Translations under genes and position numbers: made by a program
The notes under the pieces: model-generated
Told to the model about the DNA's origin: nothing
What the model saw: only the letters and a program-made list of their open reading frames with translations
The model's database searches: none
Source: Actinospica sp035493475
GTDB lineage: Bacteria > Actinomycetota > Actinomycetes > Streptomycetales > Catenulisporaceae
DNA: 64,000 nucleotides
Direction of reading: 5' to 3'
Assembly: GCA_035493475.1 (NCBI GenBank)
Contig: DATJIF010000061.1
Span: forward strand, 28,952 to 92,951
Shown here: piece after piece, positions 8,763-17,618 of the stretch
Numbering within the stretch: position 1 is the stretch's first letter
Layout of the letters: each line of letters opens with the position of its first letter

Positions 8763-10268
8763 ATGACGCAGATAACCGCCGAGGTCCCCGAGGCTTCCGG
8801 GGCCTCACCGGGCAGGGTCGCCGCCGCCCTGGCGCAGGGCAAGTTGGGCACGGTCCAGGTGGCGTTCTTCATGACGGCGGCGCTCGGTCCGTTGTTGGTG
8901 TCGGCCGGCACGTTCCCGTCCGCGTTCGCGGCCACGGGGCTCAGCGCGGTGCCGAGCGCGGTTCTGATCATCGCGGGGGTGCTGGCGCTGTTCGCGTTCG
9001 GGTACCTGGCGATGGCCCGGCATGTGGTGAACTCCGGGGCGTTCTACGCGATGGTGGGCAGCGGTCTGGGGCGACCCGCGGGTGTGGCGGCGGCGCTGCT
9101 GGCGCTGGTCGGGTACTGCGCGATGCAGGTTTCCCTGTACGGGATCATTGGGGTGCAGGTCGCGGGCTACATCGACGACAACACCCACGGGTCCTGGCAC
9201 ATCGACCCGTCCTGGTGGAGCTGCGCCTTGGCGGTCTGGGCGCTGGTCGCGGTCCTCGGGATGATGCCGGTGAAGGTCTCGGCCACGTTCCTCGGCGCGT
9301 TGTCGCTGGTGGAGATCGTGGTGATGGTGTGGCTGTCGGTCCGGGGCCTGATGCACCCGGCCGCGGGTGTGCACGCCGGGCCGTTCAATCCGGCGCGGAT
9401 CTCCTGGCGCGGGCTCGGCCCGCTTTCGGCGATCGTCGTGCTGTGCTTCCTGGGGTTCGAGCAGGCCCCGGTGTACATGGAGGAGGCGCGGGACCGGCGC
9501 AGGACCCTGTTGCGGGCCACGGTGCTGTGTCTGGGCGGGGCGACGGTGATCTACGCCTTGGCGTCGTGGGCGATGGACACGTTCTACGGCTCGAACGTCG
9601 TCTCGGCCGCGCAGTCGCAGGGGTCGGGGATGTTCTTCGCGATGGGTCCGGGCCTGGCCTCGGCGTGCGGGAACACCCTGTTTCTGACCAGCCTGCTGGC
9701 GGCGGCGCTGGCGTATCACAACACGGTGGCGCGCTATAACTTCTCGATCGCCCGCAACCGGCTGCTTCCGGCGGCGGTGGCCCGGGTACGCGCGTCCGGG
9801 GTGCCGCGGGTGGCCTCGGCGCTGCAATCGGCGATCGGCCTGGCGGCGATCTGCGCGACGCTGCTGTTCCGGTGGAACCCGATGACCCAGCTGTTCTACA
9901 TCTCCTCGACGTTCGGCGGCTTCACGATCATGGCGCTGCTCGCGGCCACCGGGTTCGCCGTCGTCGCGTTCTTCTGGCGCAACGCCCACGGGGAGGGCGC
10001 CGCGGTGCGGCTGTGGCTGCCGGCCGTCTCCGCGCTGGTGCTGACCGGCCTGGTGGTGGCGTGCGCGATGAACCTGCCGACGATGCTGGGGGTCAGCCCC
10101 TCGGATCCGACGATCGCGCTGCTGTTCGGGCTGCTGGCCGTCACAGTGCTGGTCGGGGTGGGCTGGAGCCTGTATCTCAAGGGCAGCCATCCGGATTGGT
10201 ACGAGCGACTGGCCGGTCCCGAGGCGCGCGCCGCGCGGACGGTCGCGCTGGACGGAGCGGCCCTGTGA
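8763..10268 (+). CDS. APC-superfamily amino acid permease
   Basis: 501 residues with about 12 hydrophobic membrane segments spread from residue 30 to 480 and short polar loops. The pattern, with an early VQVAFFMTAALGPLLVSAG helix and later FLGFEQAPVYMEEARD, matches APC-family amino acid/polyamine permeases, where the FE..P..EE element follows the sixth helix. It should sit in the cytoplasmic membrane; the substrate cannot be read from sequence. The RBS is AGGAGTAGGAAG just before ATG 8763. Its stop overlaps the GNAT start (GTGA), suggesting uptake and acetylation are linked. Confidence 0.8.
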   Translation: MTQITAEVPEASGASPGRVAAALAQGKLGTVQVAFFMTAALGPLLVSAGTFPSAFAATGLSAVPSAVLIIAGVLALFAFGYLAMARHVVNSGAFYAMVGSGLGRPAGVAAALLALVGYCAMQVSLYGIIGVQVAGYIDDNTHGSWHIDPSWWSCALAVWALVAVLGMMPVKVSATFLGALSLVEIVVMVWLSVRGLMHPAAGVHAGPFNPARISWRGLGPLSAIVVLCFLGFEQAPVYMEEARDRRRTLLRATVLCLGGATVIYALASWAMDTFYGSNVVSAAQSQGSGMFFAMGPGLASACGNTLFLTSLLAAALAYHNTVARYNFSIARNRLLPAAVARVRASGVPRVASALQSAIGLAAICATLLFRWNPMTQLFYISSTFGGFTIMALLAATGFAVVAFFWRNAHGEGAAVRLWLPAVSALVLTGLVVACAMNLPTMLGVSPSDPTIALLFGLLAVTVLVGVGWSLYLKGSHPDWYERLAGPEARAARTVALDGAAL

Positions 10269-10897
10269 CTACGAACTCGGCATCGAAGTCCCGCGAGGCC
10301 GGGATGCAGGTCGGCGACGGGCGCACCGTAGACCCCGGCGAGCTGGCGAAGCTGATCGGCGGCGCGTTCCTGCCGCTGGAGCCGTGCAAGTACCTGGTGC
10401 CCGAACCGGCCCACCGCCTGGCGGTCATGACGCGCTTCTTCGAGCTCGACGTGCGCGAGTGCCAGGAGGGCGGGTCGGTCGATGTCACCGCGGACCACCG
10501 CGGGGTCGCGCTGTGGATGCCGCGCAGCGGTGAGCCGTCCGAGTCCGAGGATCCGGAGTCGGTCGAGGCGCTGAAGCGGGCCACCGGGCACTACCTGGAC
10601 CGGTTCATAGCCTTCAACGAGGAACTGGTCTCGCACTACCCGACCGGCCGCCCGTTCGAGCATCTGATGATCCTGGCGGTGGATCCGGGCGCGCAGCGCC
10701 ACGGTCTGGGCAGCGCGATGCTGACCGCCCACCACGCACGCCTGGACGCCGAGGGGATCCCTGCGTACCTGGAGGCGGCGAGCCTGGCGCTGACCGAGTT
10801 CTACCAGCGCCACGGCTACGTCCGGCTGCCCGACCCGATCGTGCTGCCCGACGGGCGGCAGATGCACCCGATGTGGCGCGAGCCGCAGCCGGAATGA
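10265..10897 (+). CDS. GNAT-family N-acetyltransferase
   Basis: 210 residues from GTG 10265, which overlaps the permease stop. The acetyl-CoA binding motif A is clear at about residues 139-153 (AVDPGAQRHGLGSAM), followed by the motif B region LTEFYQRHGYVR. The N-terminal third is helical with FFELDVREC. It would acetylate an amine; the coupled amino acid permease suggests a small amino-containing substrate. It is the last gene of the 6396-10897 operon and is followed by strong hairpins. Confidence 0.75.
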   Translation: MTTNSASKSREAGMQVGDGRTVDPGELAKLIGGAFLPLEPCKYLVPEPAHRLAVMTRFFELDVRECQEGGSVDVTADHRGVALWMPRSGEPSESEDPESVEALKRATGHYLDRFIAFNEELVSHYPTGRPFEHLMILAVDPGAQRHGLGSAMLTAHHARLDAEGIPAYLEAASLALTEFYQRHGYVRLPDPIVLPDGRQMHPMWREPQPE

Positions 10898-10902
10898 GCA
10901 GC

Positions 10903-10985
10903 CCCGGGGCGCGCAGCGATTCCCCGGCGTGCGCCCCGGGTGCCTTCCACCTCCCGGTGCCCGAGGACCGTCCGGGCACCGGGAG
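10903..10985 (+). terminator. Two strong hairpins after the GNAT gene
   Basis: CCCGGGGCGC (10903-10912) pairs perfectly with GCGCCCCGGG (10931-10940), with an 18-nt loop. CTCCCGGTGCCCG (10951-10963) pairs with CGGGCACCGGGAG (10973-10985), a 13-bp stem with a 9-nt loop. Neither has a U tract, as is common for actinomycete terminators. They sit directly after the stop at 10897. Confidence 0.55.
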
Positions 10986-11039
10986 CCGCGCCGAGCTCGG
11001 GCGGCCAGTAGTAGCGGCCGAGATCGACCGGCGGTGACC

Positions 11040-11091
11040 GGTCCCCTTCCCGCCGGGGTCAGCGTCCGCACACGCGGGCGGGAAGGGGACC
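11040..11091 (+). repeat. 15-bp inverted repeat before the next operon
   Basis: GGTCCCCTTCCCGCC-type arm at 11040-11054 and its exact complement at 11077-11091, with a 22-nt loop. It lies about 48 bases before ATG 11140, so it may be a third terminator or a structured leader of the downstream operon. Confidence 0.45.
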
Positions 11092-11139
11092 ACACCGTCC
11101 TTGCCCAAACCGATGTCCCGCCACCGAAAGGCTTTCGTC

Positions 11140-11754
11140 ATGCCCGCGCTCACCAGCGATCCCACGGTCACCGGTGCCACGCTCGTCGCGCTCGCGGCGA
11201 GCCGGTCGCCCGGCGGCGGATTCGCCGTGGCCGCCGACGTGCGCCGTTTCGCCGGATGGGAGTTCTACCGGGTCGCGACGCTGCACTGCGAGGTGCCCGG
11301 CGCGGCGACGGAGCACCAAGTCGTCCGCGCCAGCGCGCTGACCGTCGAGCAGATCAGGGGACGTACCCCGGCCGCCGTGGCGATGGCGTACCTGGACGCG
11401 CACCTGACGCAGCCGCCGTACCTGCTGGCCACCCACCAGGCCGGCCCGCTCGCCTCACTGATCGCCGGGTGCGCAAAGCAGTGCCCGGCGCTGGCTGCGG
11501 CCCGGCTGCTGGACACCGCCGAGTTGGCGCGGCAGCTACGCGGCACGCCAGCCCAGGTGGGGTTGGAGGCGTACGCCGAGCAGTTCCACGTCCCGCGCGC
11601 GTCGCTCGCCACCGTGGCCGACCGCGCTGGGCTGACGGCGCAACTGTTCACCAGCCTGGCGCGCCAGGAACCGCCGACCGGCGCCGACCCGACGGGCCTG
11701 CTGGAGCGCTGCGCCCCGGCCTCGCGCCTCGAACTGACCGCGAGGACATCATGA
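11140..11754 (+). CDS. DnaQ-fold (DEDD exonuclease-like) protein with degenerate active site
   Basis: 204 residues from ATG 11140 (AAAGG 8 bases upstream). The order of elements follows DnaQ-type 3'-5' exonucleases: a first strand FAVAADVRRFAG where D-x-E would be, a LLATHQAGPLASLI segment like the Exo II region, LLDTAELARQL like the DT-containing helix, and TVADRAGLTAQLF like the Exo III helix. The D-x-E pair and the Exo III His are not evident, so catalysis is doubtful. A PolC/DnaQ relic used for binding is possible. It starts the 11140-23659 block and its stop overlaps the next ATG. The fold call is by pattern only. Confidence 0.45.
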   Translation: MPALTSDPTVTGATLVALAASRSPGGGFAVAADVRRFAGWEFYRVATLHCEVPGAATEHQVVRASALTVEQIRGRTPAAVAMAYLDAHLTQPPYLLATHQAGPLASLIAGCAKQCPALAAARLLDTAELARQLRGTPAQVGLEAYAEQFHVPRASLATVADRAGLTAQLFTSLARQEPPTGADPTGLLERCAPASRLELTARTS

Positions 11755-12704
11755 CCACGGCCGCCGAACCCACAGTGCAGGACACCACGTTCGATCACGG
11801 CGCCATCGATCTCGGACTCGACGCCCCGCATTCCGCGCGCGTCGGGGACTACCTGCTGGGCGGCCGGACCAATTTCACGGCCGATCGCGAACTGCTCGGA
11901 CAGATCATGGCGGTGTTCCCCGACGTCATCGGCGCCGCGTGGGAGCACGAATTCTTCACCCATCGCGCCGCTCTGTACCTGGCCGCACGCGGGATCTGGC
12001 AGTTCCTTGACATCGGCACGGGCATTCCGCGAGTGGAGAAGTTGCACCGGCTCGTCCAGGGGATCGAGGCGTCGTGCCGCGTGGTCTACCTGGACAACGA
12101 CCCGATCGTGATGCAGCACCTACGGGCACTGATGGCCGACGGCCGACCCGGAGCGGTCGGATTCGTCCACGCGGACCTGGCCGACCCGCAGGGCGTGCTC
12201 GACGCCGTGGCCGCCGAGGGCACGTTGGACCTTTCCGCGCCGATCGCACTGCTGCTGACCGCGGTCCTGGAGCACCTGCCCGACGAGCGCGGCCCGCAGC
12301 AGGCGGTCAAAACCCTCACGCAGGCGCTGGCCCCCGGCAGCGCCCTGGTGATCTCGCATGTCGCCGCGGACCTGCACGCCCGAGAGATGAACAAGGCCGC
12401 CGCCCGCTGCCGCCAGGCCGGTCTGCCGCTGTATCCACGCACCCGAGACCAGGTCGAGGCGTACTTCGACGGGTGGGAACTCGCCGATCCCGGGATCACC
12501 ACGCCGGCGCGGTGGCATCCGATCAGCCCGGGAAACGACGAGATCGCCGCCTGCCACGTCGGCGTCGCACTGGGCCGCACAACGGGCCCAGCCCGGGATC
12601 GGAGCCCGCATGAGGTGACCGACCAGCTCGCAGTGCACCAGTACGTCGATGACCGATATCAGAATCAGGGAGAACGTGATGACGAGTGTTTCCGCACGGG
12701 ATGA
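11751..12704 (+). CDS. PF04672-type SAM-dependent methyltransferase
   Basis: 317 residues. Family hallmarks are clear: the N-terminal PHSARVGDYLLGGRTNFTAD segment (26-45) and the SAM-binding FLDIGTGIP loop (85-93), then VVYLDNDPIV. This family (DUF574) is abundant in actinomycetes, and its substrates are mostly unknown. It is about 40 residues longer than usual at the C-terminus because the frame runs past the start of the next gene by 26 bases. The ATG overlaps the upstream stop. A second member lies at 46424-47251 on the other strand. Confidence 0.85.
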   Translation: MTTAAEPTVQDTTFDHGAIDLGLDAPHSARVGDYLLGGRTNFTADRELLGQIMAVFPDVIGAAWEHEFFTHRAALYLAARGIWQFLDIGTGIPRVEKLHRLVQGIEASCRVVYLDNDPIVMQHLRALMADGRPGAVGFVHADLADPQGVLDAVAAEGTLDLSAPIALLLTAVLEHLPDERGPQQAVKTLTQALAPGSALVISHVAADLHAREMNKAAARCRQAGLPLYPRTRDQVEAYFDGWELADPGITTPARWHPISPGNDEIAACHVGVALGRTTGPARDRSPHEVTDQLAVHQYVDDRYQNQGERDDECFRTG

Positions 12705-13929
12705 CGCCTATGCCGGATTGGACGCGCCGGCTGCGGGCCTGTATTGCCTTCTCGGCGCCTGCCCGGCGCCGTGGATCGACGCGCATGGCTTGGGCGCGCT
12801 GACCGATCTGCCTGCCCCCGACGCCGAACGGCTCGCGCGGAGCCTGGTCAAGGTCGGCCTGCTGAGTGTGGTCGGCGACGGGTTCGCCCTGGACGAGGAC
12901 GGCCACCTGCACGCGAGGACCATGGCCGACGAGTGGGACGGGGCCGGGCACGGTCTTGACCTGTCCGGGCTGGACCGGTATTTCGCATGCCTCAACGACG
13001 CCGCGGGCGCGGCCGAACGCCTGATCACCCCGAGCCACCGGGCGTTGTGGGAGTCGCGCCCGAGCCAGGAGGCGGTGACGGAGCCTCCGTTCGAGCTGGA
13101 GGAGGTGGCGGCGCTGAACTGGCTGGAGGCGCGCCTGCCGACGTATCTGGCGGTGATGCGCTACGCGCTGCTGGATCAGCGCTACCCCTTGGCGGTCGAC
13201 CTGGCCCACCGTCTGTGGCCGTTGTGGCTGCGCCGCCGCCACCCCGAGGAGCGCTACGAAGCGCTGCTGCTCGGTCTGGCCGGGGCAACGGCCATGCGGC
13301 ACACCGGTGCCACCGGGCAGATGCTGACCACGCTGGCCGGGGCTGTCCGTGGCAGACGGCCGATCGAGGCGTACGAGCTAAACCGCCGCGCGGTCGAGCT
13401 CTACCAGGACAGCGGCGACACGCTCGGTCTGGCCCAAGCGATGAACGGAATGGCCAAGAGCCTTCTGTCCGCAGGCCACCTGCGTCAGGCAGCGGTGTAC
13501 TTCCGCGATGCCGAGCAGCTGCGCGCGGGGCTCGGCTACACGCGCGGCGCCGCGCTCTCGCGCCAGGGACGCGGTCGGGTCGCCCTGGCCCAAGGCGACC
13601 CGGGCCCGGCCGCCGAGCTGCTGGGCGAGGCGCATCGGATGCTGCTGGAGGTCGGCGACCGCTACGACGCGGCCCTGACCCTCGCCTACCTGGCCGAAGC
13701 CGCAGCCGCACTGGGCGATCTCGACGGCGCGCTGACGCATCTGGCCAGCGCCGCCACGGCCCTGACGCAGGCCAGCTCCCTCTACGGCCAGGGCGTGGTG
13801 TGGCAGATCAAGGCCAACATCCTGGAGCAGGCCGGCCGCACGGAGCAGGCGGCACAAGCCCGCGAGCACGCCCGCAAGCTGCTCGCCGAGGTCGATCCGC
13901 CGGCAGCCGACCGCGCCGCCCACATCTGA
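12679..13929 (+). CDS. STAND-arm-like protein: winged helix plus TPR, no NB-ARC ATPase
   Basis: 416 residues from ATG 12679 (CAGGGAGA upstream); ATG 12649 would add 10 residues. Residues about 15-90 look like the winged-helix that follows NB-ARC in AfsR-type regulators (LYCLLGACPAPWIDAHGLG, then LVKVGLLSVVG). A linker with a WLEARLP element and TPR repeats follow from about 150 to 405. The nucleotide-binding NB-ARC module and a SARP domain are absent. It therefore resembles the sensor half of a STAND protein. Related modules occur at 17615-20260 and 20382-22364. Role unknown; a scaffold or ligand sensor is plausible. Confidence 0.6.
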   Translation: MTSVSARDDAYAGLDAPAAGLYCLLGACPAPWIDAHGLGALTDLPAPDAERLARSLVKVGLLSVVGDGFALDEDGHLHARTMADEWDGAGHGLDLSGLDRYFACLNDAAGAAERLITPSHRALWESRPSQEAVTEPPFELEEVAALNWLEARLPTYLAVMRYALLDQRYPLAVDLAHRLWPLWLRRRHPEERYEALLLGLAGATAMRHTGATGQMLTTLAGAVRGRRPIEAYELNRRAVELYQDSGDTLGLAQAMNGMAKSLLSAGHLRQAAVYFRDAEQLRAGLGYTRGAALSRQGRGRVALAQGDPGPAAELLGEAHRMLLEVGDRYDAALTLAYLAEAAAALGDLDGALTHLASAATALTQASSLYGQGVVWQIKANILEQAGRTEQAAQAREHARKLLAEVDPPAADRAAHI

Positions 13930-14019
13930 TGTCAATGTCCTGACACTCTGCCCACTGTCCGGCGCCGAGCGCGCCTCCACCTACAGCAATGCGACCCTGC
14001 GAACCGGAAGGGAGACCCG

Positions 14020-15156
14020 GTGATCGACCAGCCCGCCACCGAGAGCAGGACTCCCACTGAGCAACGACGATACGACCAGGGCCCCGCCGCAGAGCTCAGC
14101 GGGCCGGCACTCTCGCGCCGCCCGGCGGCGCAGAGCGGGCTGCACGCGCTGGACCGGACGCTGCTGGAGATGTCCTGGCCGCTGCCGAGGACCCGGGAGC
14201 TGGCCGTGCAGAGCGTGCGCAGCCTCGAACGGATCAGCGGCGCGTTGACCGGGCAGCGCCCCGGGATCGCCGAGCAGGACGTGCGCGCCGGGCTCGATGC
14301 GCTGCTGGCACGCGCCGGGTTCATCCTGCCGCACTGGACCGGCGAACTGGCCGCGCTAGCCCCGGACGGCTGGAGCGTCGCCCACGCCGAGGCCCTGGCC
14401 CTGGACCTAGCCGAACTCGCCCGCACCGGCGCCAAGATCCGCGACGTGATCGCCGCAGTACCCGCTCCCGGGCCCACGGTCGTGCGCGCCGCTACGGCGA
14501 GCGCAGCCACCGGGCACCGCCGGACCCGGGCGCGAAGGCCCCCCGGGCACCTTTCACCCGGTAAGCGTCACGGCGCCGAGGCGGTCATCGGCGCGATCAC
14601 CGAACTGCCGCCGGTCTCCCGGCGGCTGCTGCTTCAGGCGTGCGCGATCATCCCCGCGGGGCTTGCCGTCGCAGCCGTCTGCTATGTCGCGTTCGATCGG
14701 CATCACCCCGCCGTACCGCAGGCCCAGAGCGCTTCCACCCGTACGAGCCCGCGCGCCGCTACGTCTGCCGCGACGAAGGCGTCGGCGTGGGCCGCCGTGT
14801 CCACCGGTCCGGCTAAGGCGACGCCGGCCGCGCAGCCGGTGACCTCGCTTCAGATCCAGCTTCTCGGCGCGAGTTCCACCCAGCCGAGCGTCGAGGCGGT
14901 CGTCTACCTCGACACCGCCAGCCCCGCGCCAGTCGAGGTGCACATCGCCTACCACGGCACCACCGACCCGCGCCCGGTCACCGAGTCCGAGCAGCTGGTC
15001 GGGCGCACCAGCTACCAGTTCGCGCTGCCGATCGACGCGGCCCCGTACTGCGGGGGCGGGGTCGTGGTCTCGGCCGCCTCCGGTGGCTTCAGCGCGAGCC
15101 AGACCACCACCGCCGGGCCCTGCCCCACCACCTCGCCCGGCTCGACGACGGAGTAA
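14020..15156 (+). CDS. Single-pass membrane protein with Ser/Thr-rich extracytoplasmic stalk
   Basis: 378 residues from GTG 14020 (GGAAGGGAG upstream). Residues 1-180 are soluble and helical, 180-200 basic, and 203-225 a single hydrophobic segment (LLLQACAIIPAGLAVAAVCY). A Ser/Thr/Ala/Pro-rich stalk (about 230-275) and a small beta-type domain with two cysteines (YCGGG and GPCP) end the chain. Positive charges before the segment suggest N-in topology. I recognise no family. Within the block it is the only obvious membrane protein, so it could be the membrane-acting partner. Confidence 0.6.
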   Translation: MIDQPATESRTPTEQRRYDQGPAAELSGPALSRRPAAQSGLHALDRTLLEMSWPLPRTRELAVQSVRSLERISGALTGQRPGIAEQDVRAGLDALLARAGFILPHWTGELAALAPDGWSVAHAEALALDLAELARTGAKIRDVIAAVPAPGPTVVRAATASAATGHRRTRARRPPGHLSPGKRHGAEAVIGAITELPPVSRRLLLQACAIIPAGLAVAAVCYVAFDRHHPAVPQAQSASTRTSPRAATSAATKASAWAAVSTGPAKATPAAQPVTSLQIQLLGASSTQPSVEAVVYLDTASPAPVEVHIAYHGTTDPRPVTESEQLVGRTSYQFALPIDAAPYCGGGVVVSAASGGFSASQTTTAGPCPTTSPGSTTE

Positions 15157-15158
15157 AG

Positions 15159-16817
15159 ATGATCAATTACGAGAGCGTGGCCGGGAGCACCGTGTGCATC
15201 TGCGCGCCGACCCGCGCCAGCACCGAGGTCGCAGACCTCGAACGCCGCCTCGGACTGGCCGGGGCGAGCGTGCTGGCCCCGGTGCCCCCGGGCGGGCAGC
15301 TGAGCGAGTACGAACGCGCCGCACTCACGACCCTGCACCAGCGCAAGATCAAGGCCGCCGACCTGGTCGTGGTCGCCAACGCCTCCGGATACACCGGGAT
15401 CGGCACCTGCGAGGAGATCGCCTACGCCTTGCGGCTGGGCAAGCCGGTGACCTTCCTTCAGGACCCAGTCGAGGTCGAGATAGACCCGGCCGGATACTCC
15501 GGACTGGTATCGCGCGACGCCCGCGCCCTGCTGCACGCGGAAGACAAGGTCGGCGCACAGCTGAACTCCGGCGCGGTGGTCAGCGTGCGCGCGCCCAGTG
15601 ACGGGACGGAGCGGGCGGCGTGGCTGCGTGTCACCGAGGTCCGGCGCTTCGCGGACCGCGCCCAGGCACTCGCGGCGATCGACCCGGCCCGCGTGCGCCC
15701 CGGCACGGACCGCGCAGGGCTCGCTGCTTGGATGGATCAGCAGCACCCGGGAACCGGAGCGGACGCACACCTGGTGGTGGAACTGGACTTCATCGCCGAA
15801 CTGCACGACGTGCCGCACCCGATCGAGCAGCCGGGAGCCGCGTACGTGAGCCTGCTGACACGCGACCGCGACGGGCGGGTCCTGCTCGCCCGCGACTCCG
15901 GATCCCAGCAGGAATGGCACCTGGCAAGGCGGGACGTGGTCGACGGGGATGATCTTCTGGCCGCCGCGATCGAGCTTGCGCGCGACATCCACGGCCGCCC
16001 TGATGCCGTGCCGGTGCTCGTGGCGCTCGACTACACCACGGCGGGCGGACACCACCGGATCGCCGAGTACGTCTTCGCCACCGCCGAACCGCACCACCAA
16101 GCACCGGCGCAGGCGCGCTTCACGGCGCCCGAGGATATTAAGGCACTGGTGAGTCCGCGGGCCGCCCGCGTGATCTCCGCAGCGCTCGCCCAACTCGGGC
16201 GTCCCGGCGCAGCGGTATGCGAACACGGATACGGACCCGAGCAGCGCATCACATGGCAGTGGCACGAACAAGCACAGCCGCCGACCGGCGTCCCGGTCAC
16301 CCAGGCCGGCGTGTGGGCCTTCGACAAAGACGGGCGGGTCCTGCTCCAGTACCGGGAAGCCCGCCGCGCCTTCGCGCTGCCGGCCGGAAGTACTGAACCG
16401 GAGGACCGCGACCAATTGGCCAGCGCGGCGCGCGAGGCGTTCGAGGAGAGCCAGGTCGTGATCGACCAGCACCGCGCAGTCCTGCTCGGCTACCAGGTCA
16501 CCTACGGCGACCCGCGCTTCCCCAACGGCCTAGCCCAAGCGCGGTACGCCGCCCCGATCCTGGCCTACCACCCGGCCGGAGAAGACACCGACCCCAAGCT
16601 GACCGGCCGACGCCCGGCCTACCGCCGGTACCTGGTCGACGTGCGCCGCGCGGCGGCCTTGCTGGACTACGGCCCGCACGCCGAAGCTCAGGCGCGCGCG
16701 GCCGAGCAGGCGGCGCGGGAGATCGGCATTCCGGTGGACCGCCCGGCCGCCGACGGCTACCGCGACTACGGAGACCCCGGCATCGAGCCTGCCCAGGGAT
16801 GGGAGTTGACACTGTGA
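15159..16817 (+). CDS. Multidomain nucleotide-handling protein: NDT-like, ASCH-like and two Nudix-type domains
   Basis: 552 residues. Residues 1-105 resemble nucleoside 2-deoxyribosyltransferase folds (VCICAPTR start, ADLVVVANASG, then CEEIAYALRLGKPV). About 125-195 resembles an ASCH RNA-binding domain (VGAQLNSGAVVSVRAPS, then LRVTEVRRFA and AAIDPARVRPG). About 220-340 is Nudix-like without a clear box. About 365-500 has a Nudix box, GSTEPED...AAREAFEESQV, with one extra residue and Q for the final G but with the REAFEE core kept. It likely hydrolyses or binds a nucleoside diphosphate derivative. It follows the membrane protein by 2 bases. Domain borders are estimates. Confidence 0.6.
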   Translation: MINYESVAGSTVCICAPTRASTEVADLERRLGLAGASVLAPVPPGGQLSEYERAALTTLHQRKIKAADLVVVANASGYTGIGTCEEIAYALRLGKPVTFLQDPVEVEIDPAGYSGLVSRDARALLHAEDKVGAQLNSGAVVSVRAPSDGTERAAWLRVTEVRRFADRAQALAAIDPARVRPGTDRAGLAAWMDQQHPGTGADAHLVVELDFIAELHDVPHPIEQPGAAYVSLLTRDRDGRVLLARDSGSQQEWHLARRDVVDGDDLLAAAIELARDIHGRPDAVPVLVALDYTTAGGHHRIAEYVFATAEPHHQAPAQARFTAPEDIKALVSPRAARVISAALAQLGRPGAAVCEHGYGPEQRITWQWHEQAQPPTGVPVTQAGVWAFDKDGRVLLQYREARRAFALPAGSTEPEDRDQLASAAREAFEESQVVIDQHRAVLLGYQVTYGDPRFPNGLAQARYAAPILAYHPAGEDTDPKLTGRRPAYRRYLVDVRRAAALLDYGPHAEAQARAAEQAAREIGIPVDRPAADGYRDYGDPGIEPAQGWELTL

Positions 16818-16959
16818 CCGGGCACCGTGATCGAACTCGGGGCTGTGGATACCTACCGCGGTGCACCGCTACCCGCCCCGCGCGTATCAGCGTCCTGGCT
16901 CGCCGGTGCGGCGTCCGGCGTGGGCCGCACGGCGCCGCGCCACACCGTGGGGAGGCGGG

Positions 16960-17016
16960 ATGGTGGAGCTGAGATTCACCACGGGCGCCCCAACCGGGAT
17001 CGGAGTGGTTCGGTGA
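16960..17016 (+). CDS. Possible 18-residue leader-like ORF
   Basis: ATG 16960 has an excellent RBS (GGGGAGG, 16949-16955) and encodes MVELRFTTGAPTGIGVVR, with its TGA overlapping the next GTG (17013) as GTGA. It could be a coupling leader or the residue of a longer actinomycete protein that begins in a similar way. Evidence is only the RBS and the overlap. Confidence 0.3.
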   Translation: MVELRFTTGAPTGIGVVR

Positions 17017-17618
17017 GCGCGGTTGGCGGGCCGATGGACGAGGCCGCGGTGAGCAGCGGATTGCTGGAGCGCCTGTACCGCGATATCGGCGCGGCCGGTG
17101 GCGTGCGGGCTGCCAGCGCCGCCGACGCGGTCGCGCACGGCGCCGACGCGGTTGCACAGGCGGCCGAGGCGAACGCGCAGGAGAACACCGTGTTCCTCAA
17201 ACAGGTCGTCGAGGCGTGCGGCTGGCCGACCCGCGCGCGGTTCGGTGAGGTCGTGGAGGCGGCGGCCGGGTGGCTGCTGGCGTTCAGCGCCGTGATCGAT
17301 CCGCCGTTCCAGGATGCGTGCCTGGACCTTCTGGGCCGCTTGCTGGCCGACGGCGAGGTGGACGCGGAGTTCTTCGCGTTCACCACCGACCGCGTGCTGA
17401 TGTCCCAAGGCCGGGCGCAGCGGTACGCCACCCAGGTACGCCACCGCGACGGCTATGTCGTGATCATCGAACCGCTCGAAGCCCCGGCCCAGCTCAACGC
17501 CCGGCGCTGCACGATCGGCCTGCCCACGGTTCCCGTTGTGTTGGCGCAGCGGCGGCCGACCCCGAGCGCGGCCCGCAAGCGTGCCCCGCGCCGCGCCAAG
17601 CGCGGGAGGCGGCGATGA
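17013..17618 (+). CDS. DUF6624 family protein
   Basis: 201 residues from GTG 17013 (GGAG 7 bases upstream); ATG 17033 lies in a different frame position and an upstream TTG/ATG extension to 16827 has no RBS. Residues about 68-140 carry the DUF6624 pattern: CGWPTRARFGEVVEAAAGWLL, then DPPFQDACLDLLGRLL and the TTDRVLMSQGRAQRYATQV motif. In family members the last motif is usually DRVL..G..Q.YGTQ. Function unknown. The C-terminus is strongly basic. The stop overlaps the next ATG. Confidence 0.65.
   Translation: MSAVGGPMDEAAVSSGLLERLYRDIGAAGGVRAASAADAVAHGADAVAQAAEANAQENTVFLKQVVEACGWPTRARFGEVVEAAAGWLLAFSAVIDPPFQDACLDLLGRLLADGEVDAEFFAFTTDRVLMSQGRAQRYATQVRHRDGYVVIIEPLEAPAQLNARRCTIGLPTVPVVLAQRRPTPSAARKRAPRRAKRGRRR

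Noticed and set aside
8805..10190. Minus-strand frame opposite the permease
   Set aside because: His/Arg/Gln-rich shadow; the plus strand has the expected membrane segments.
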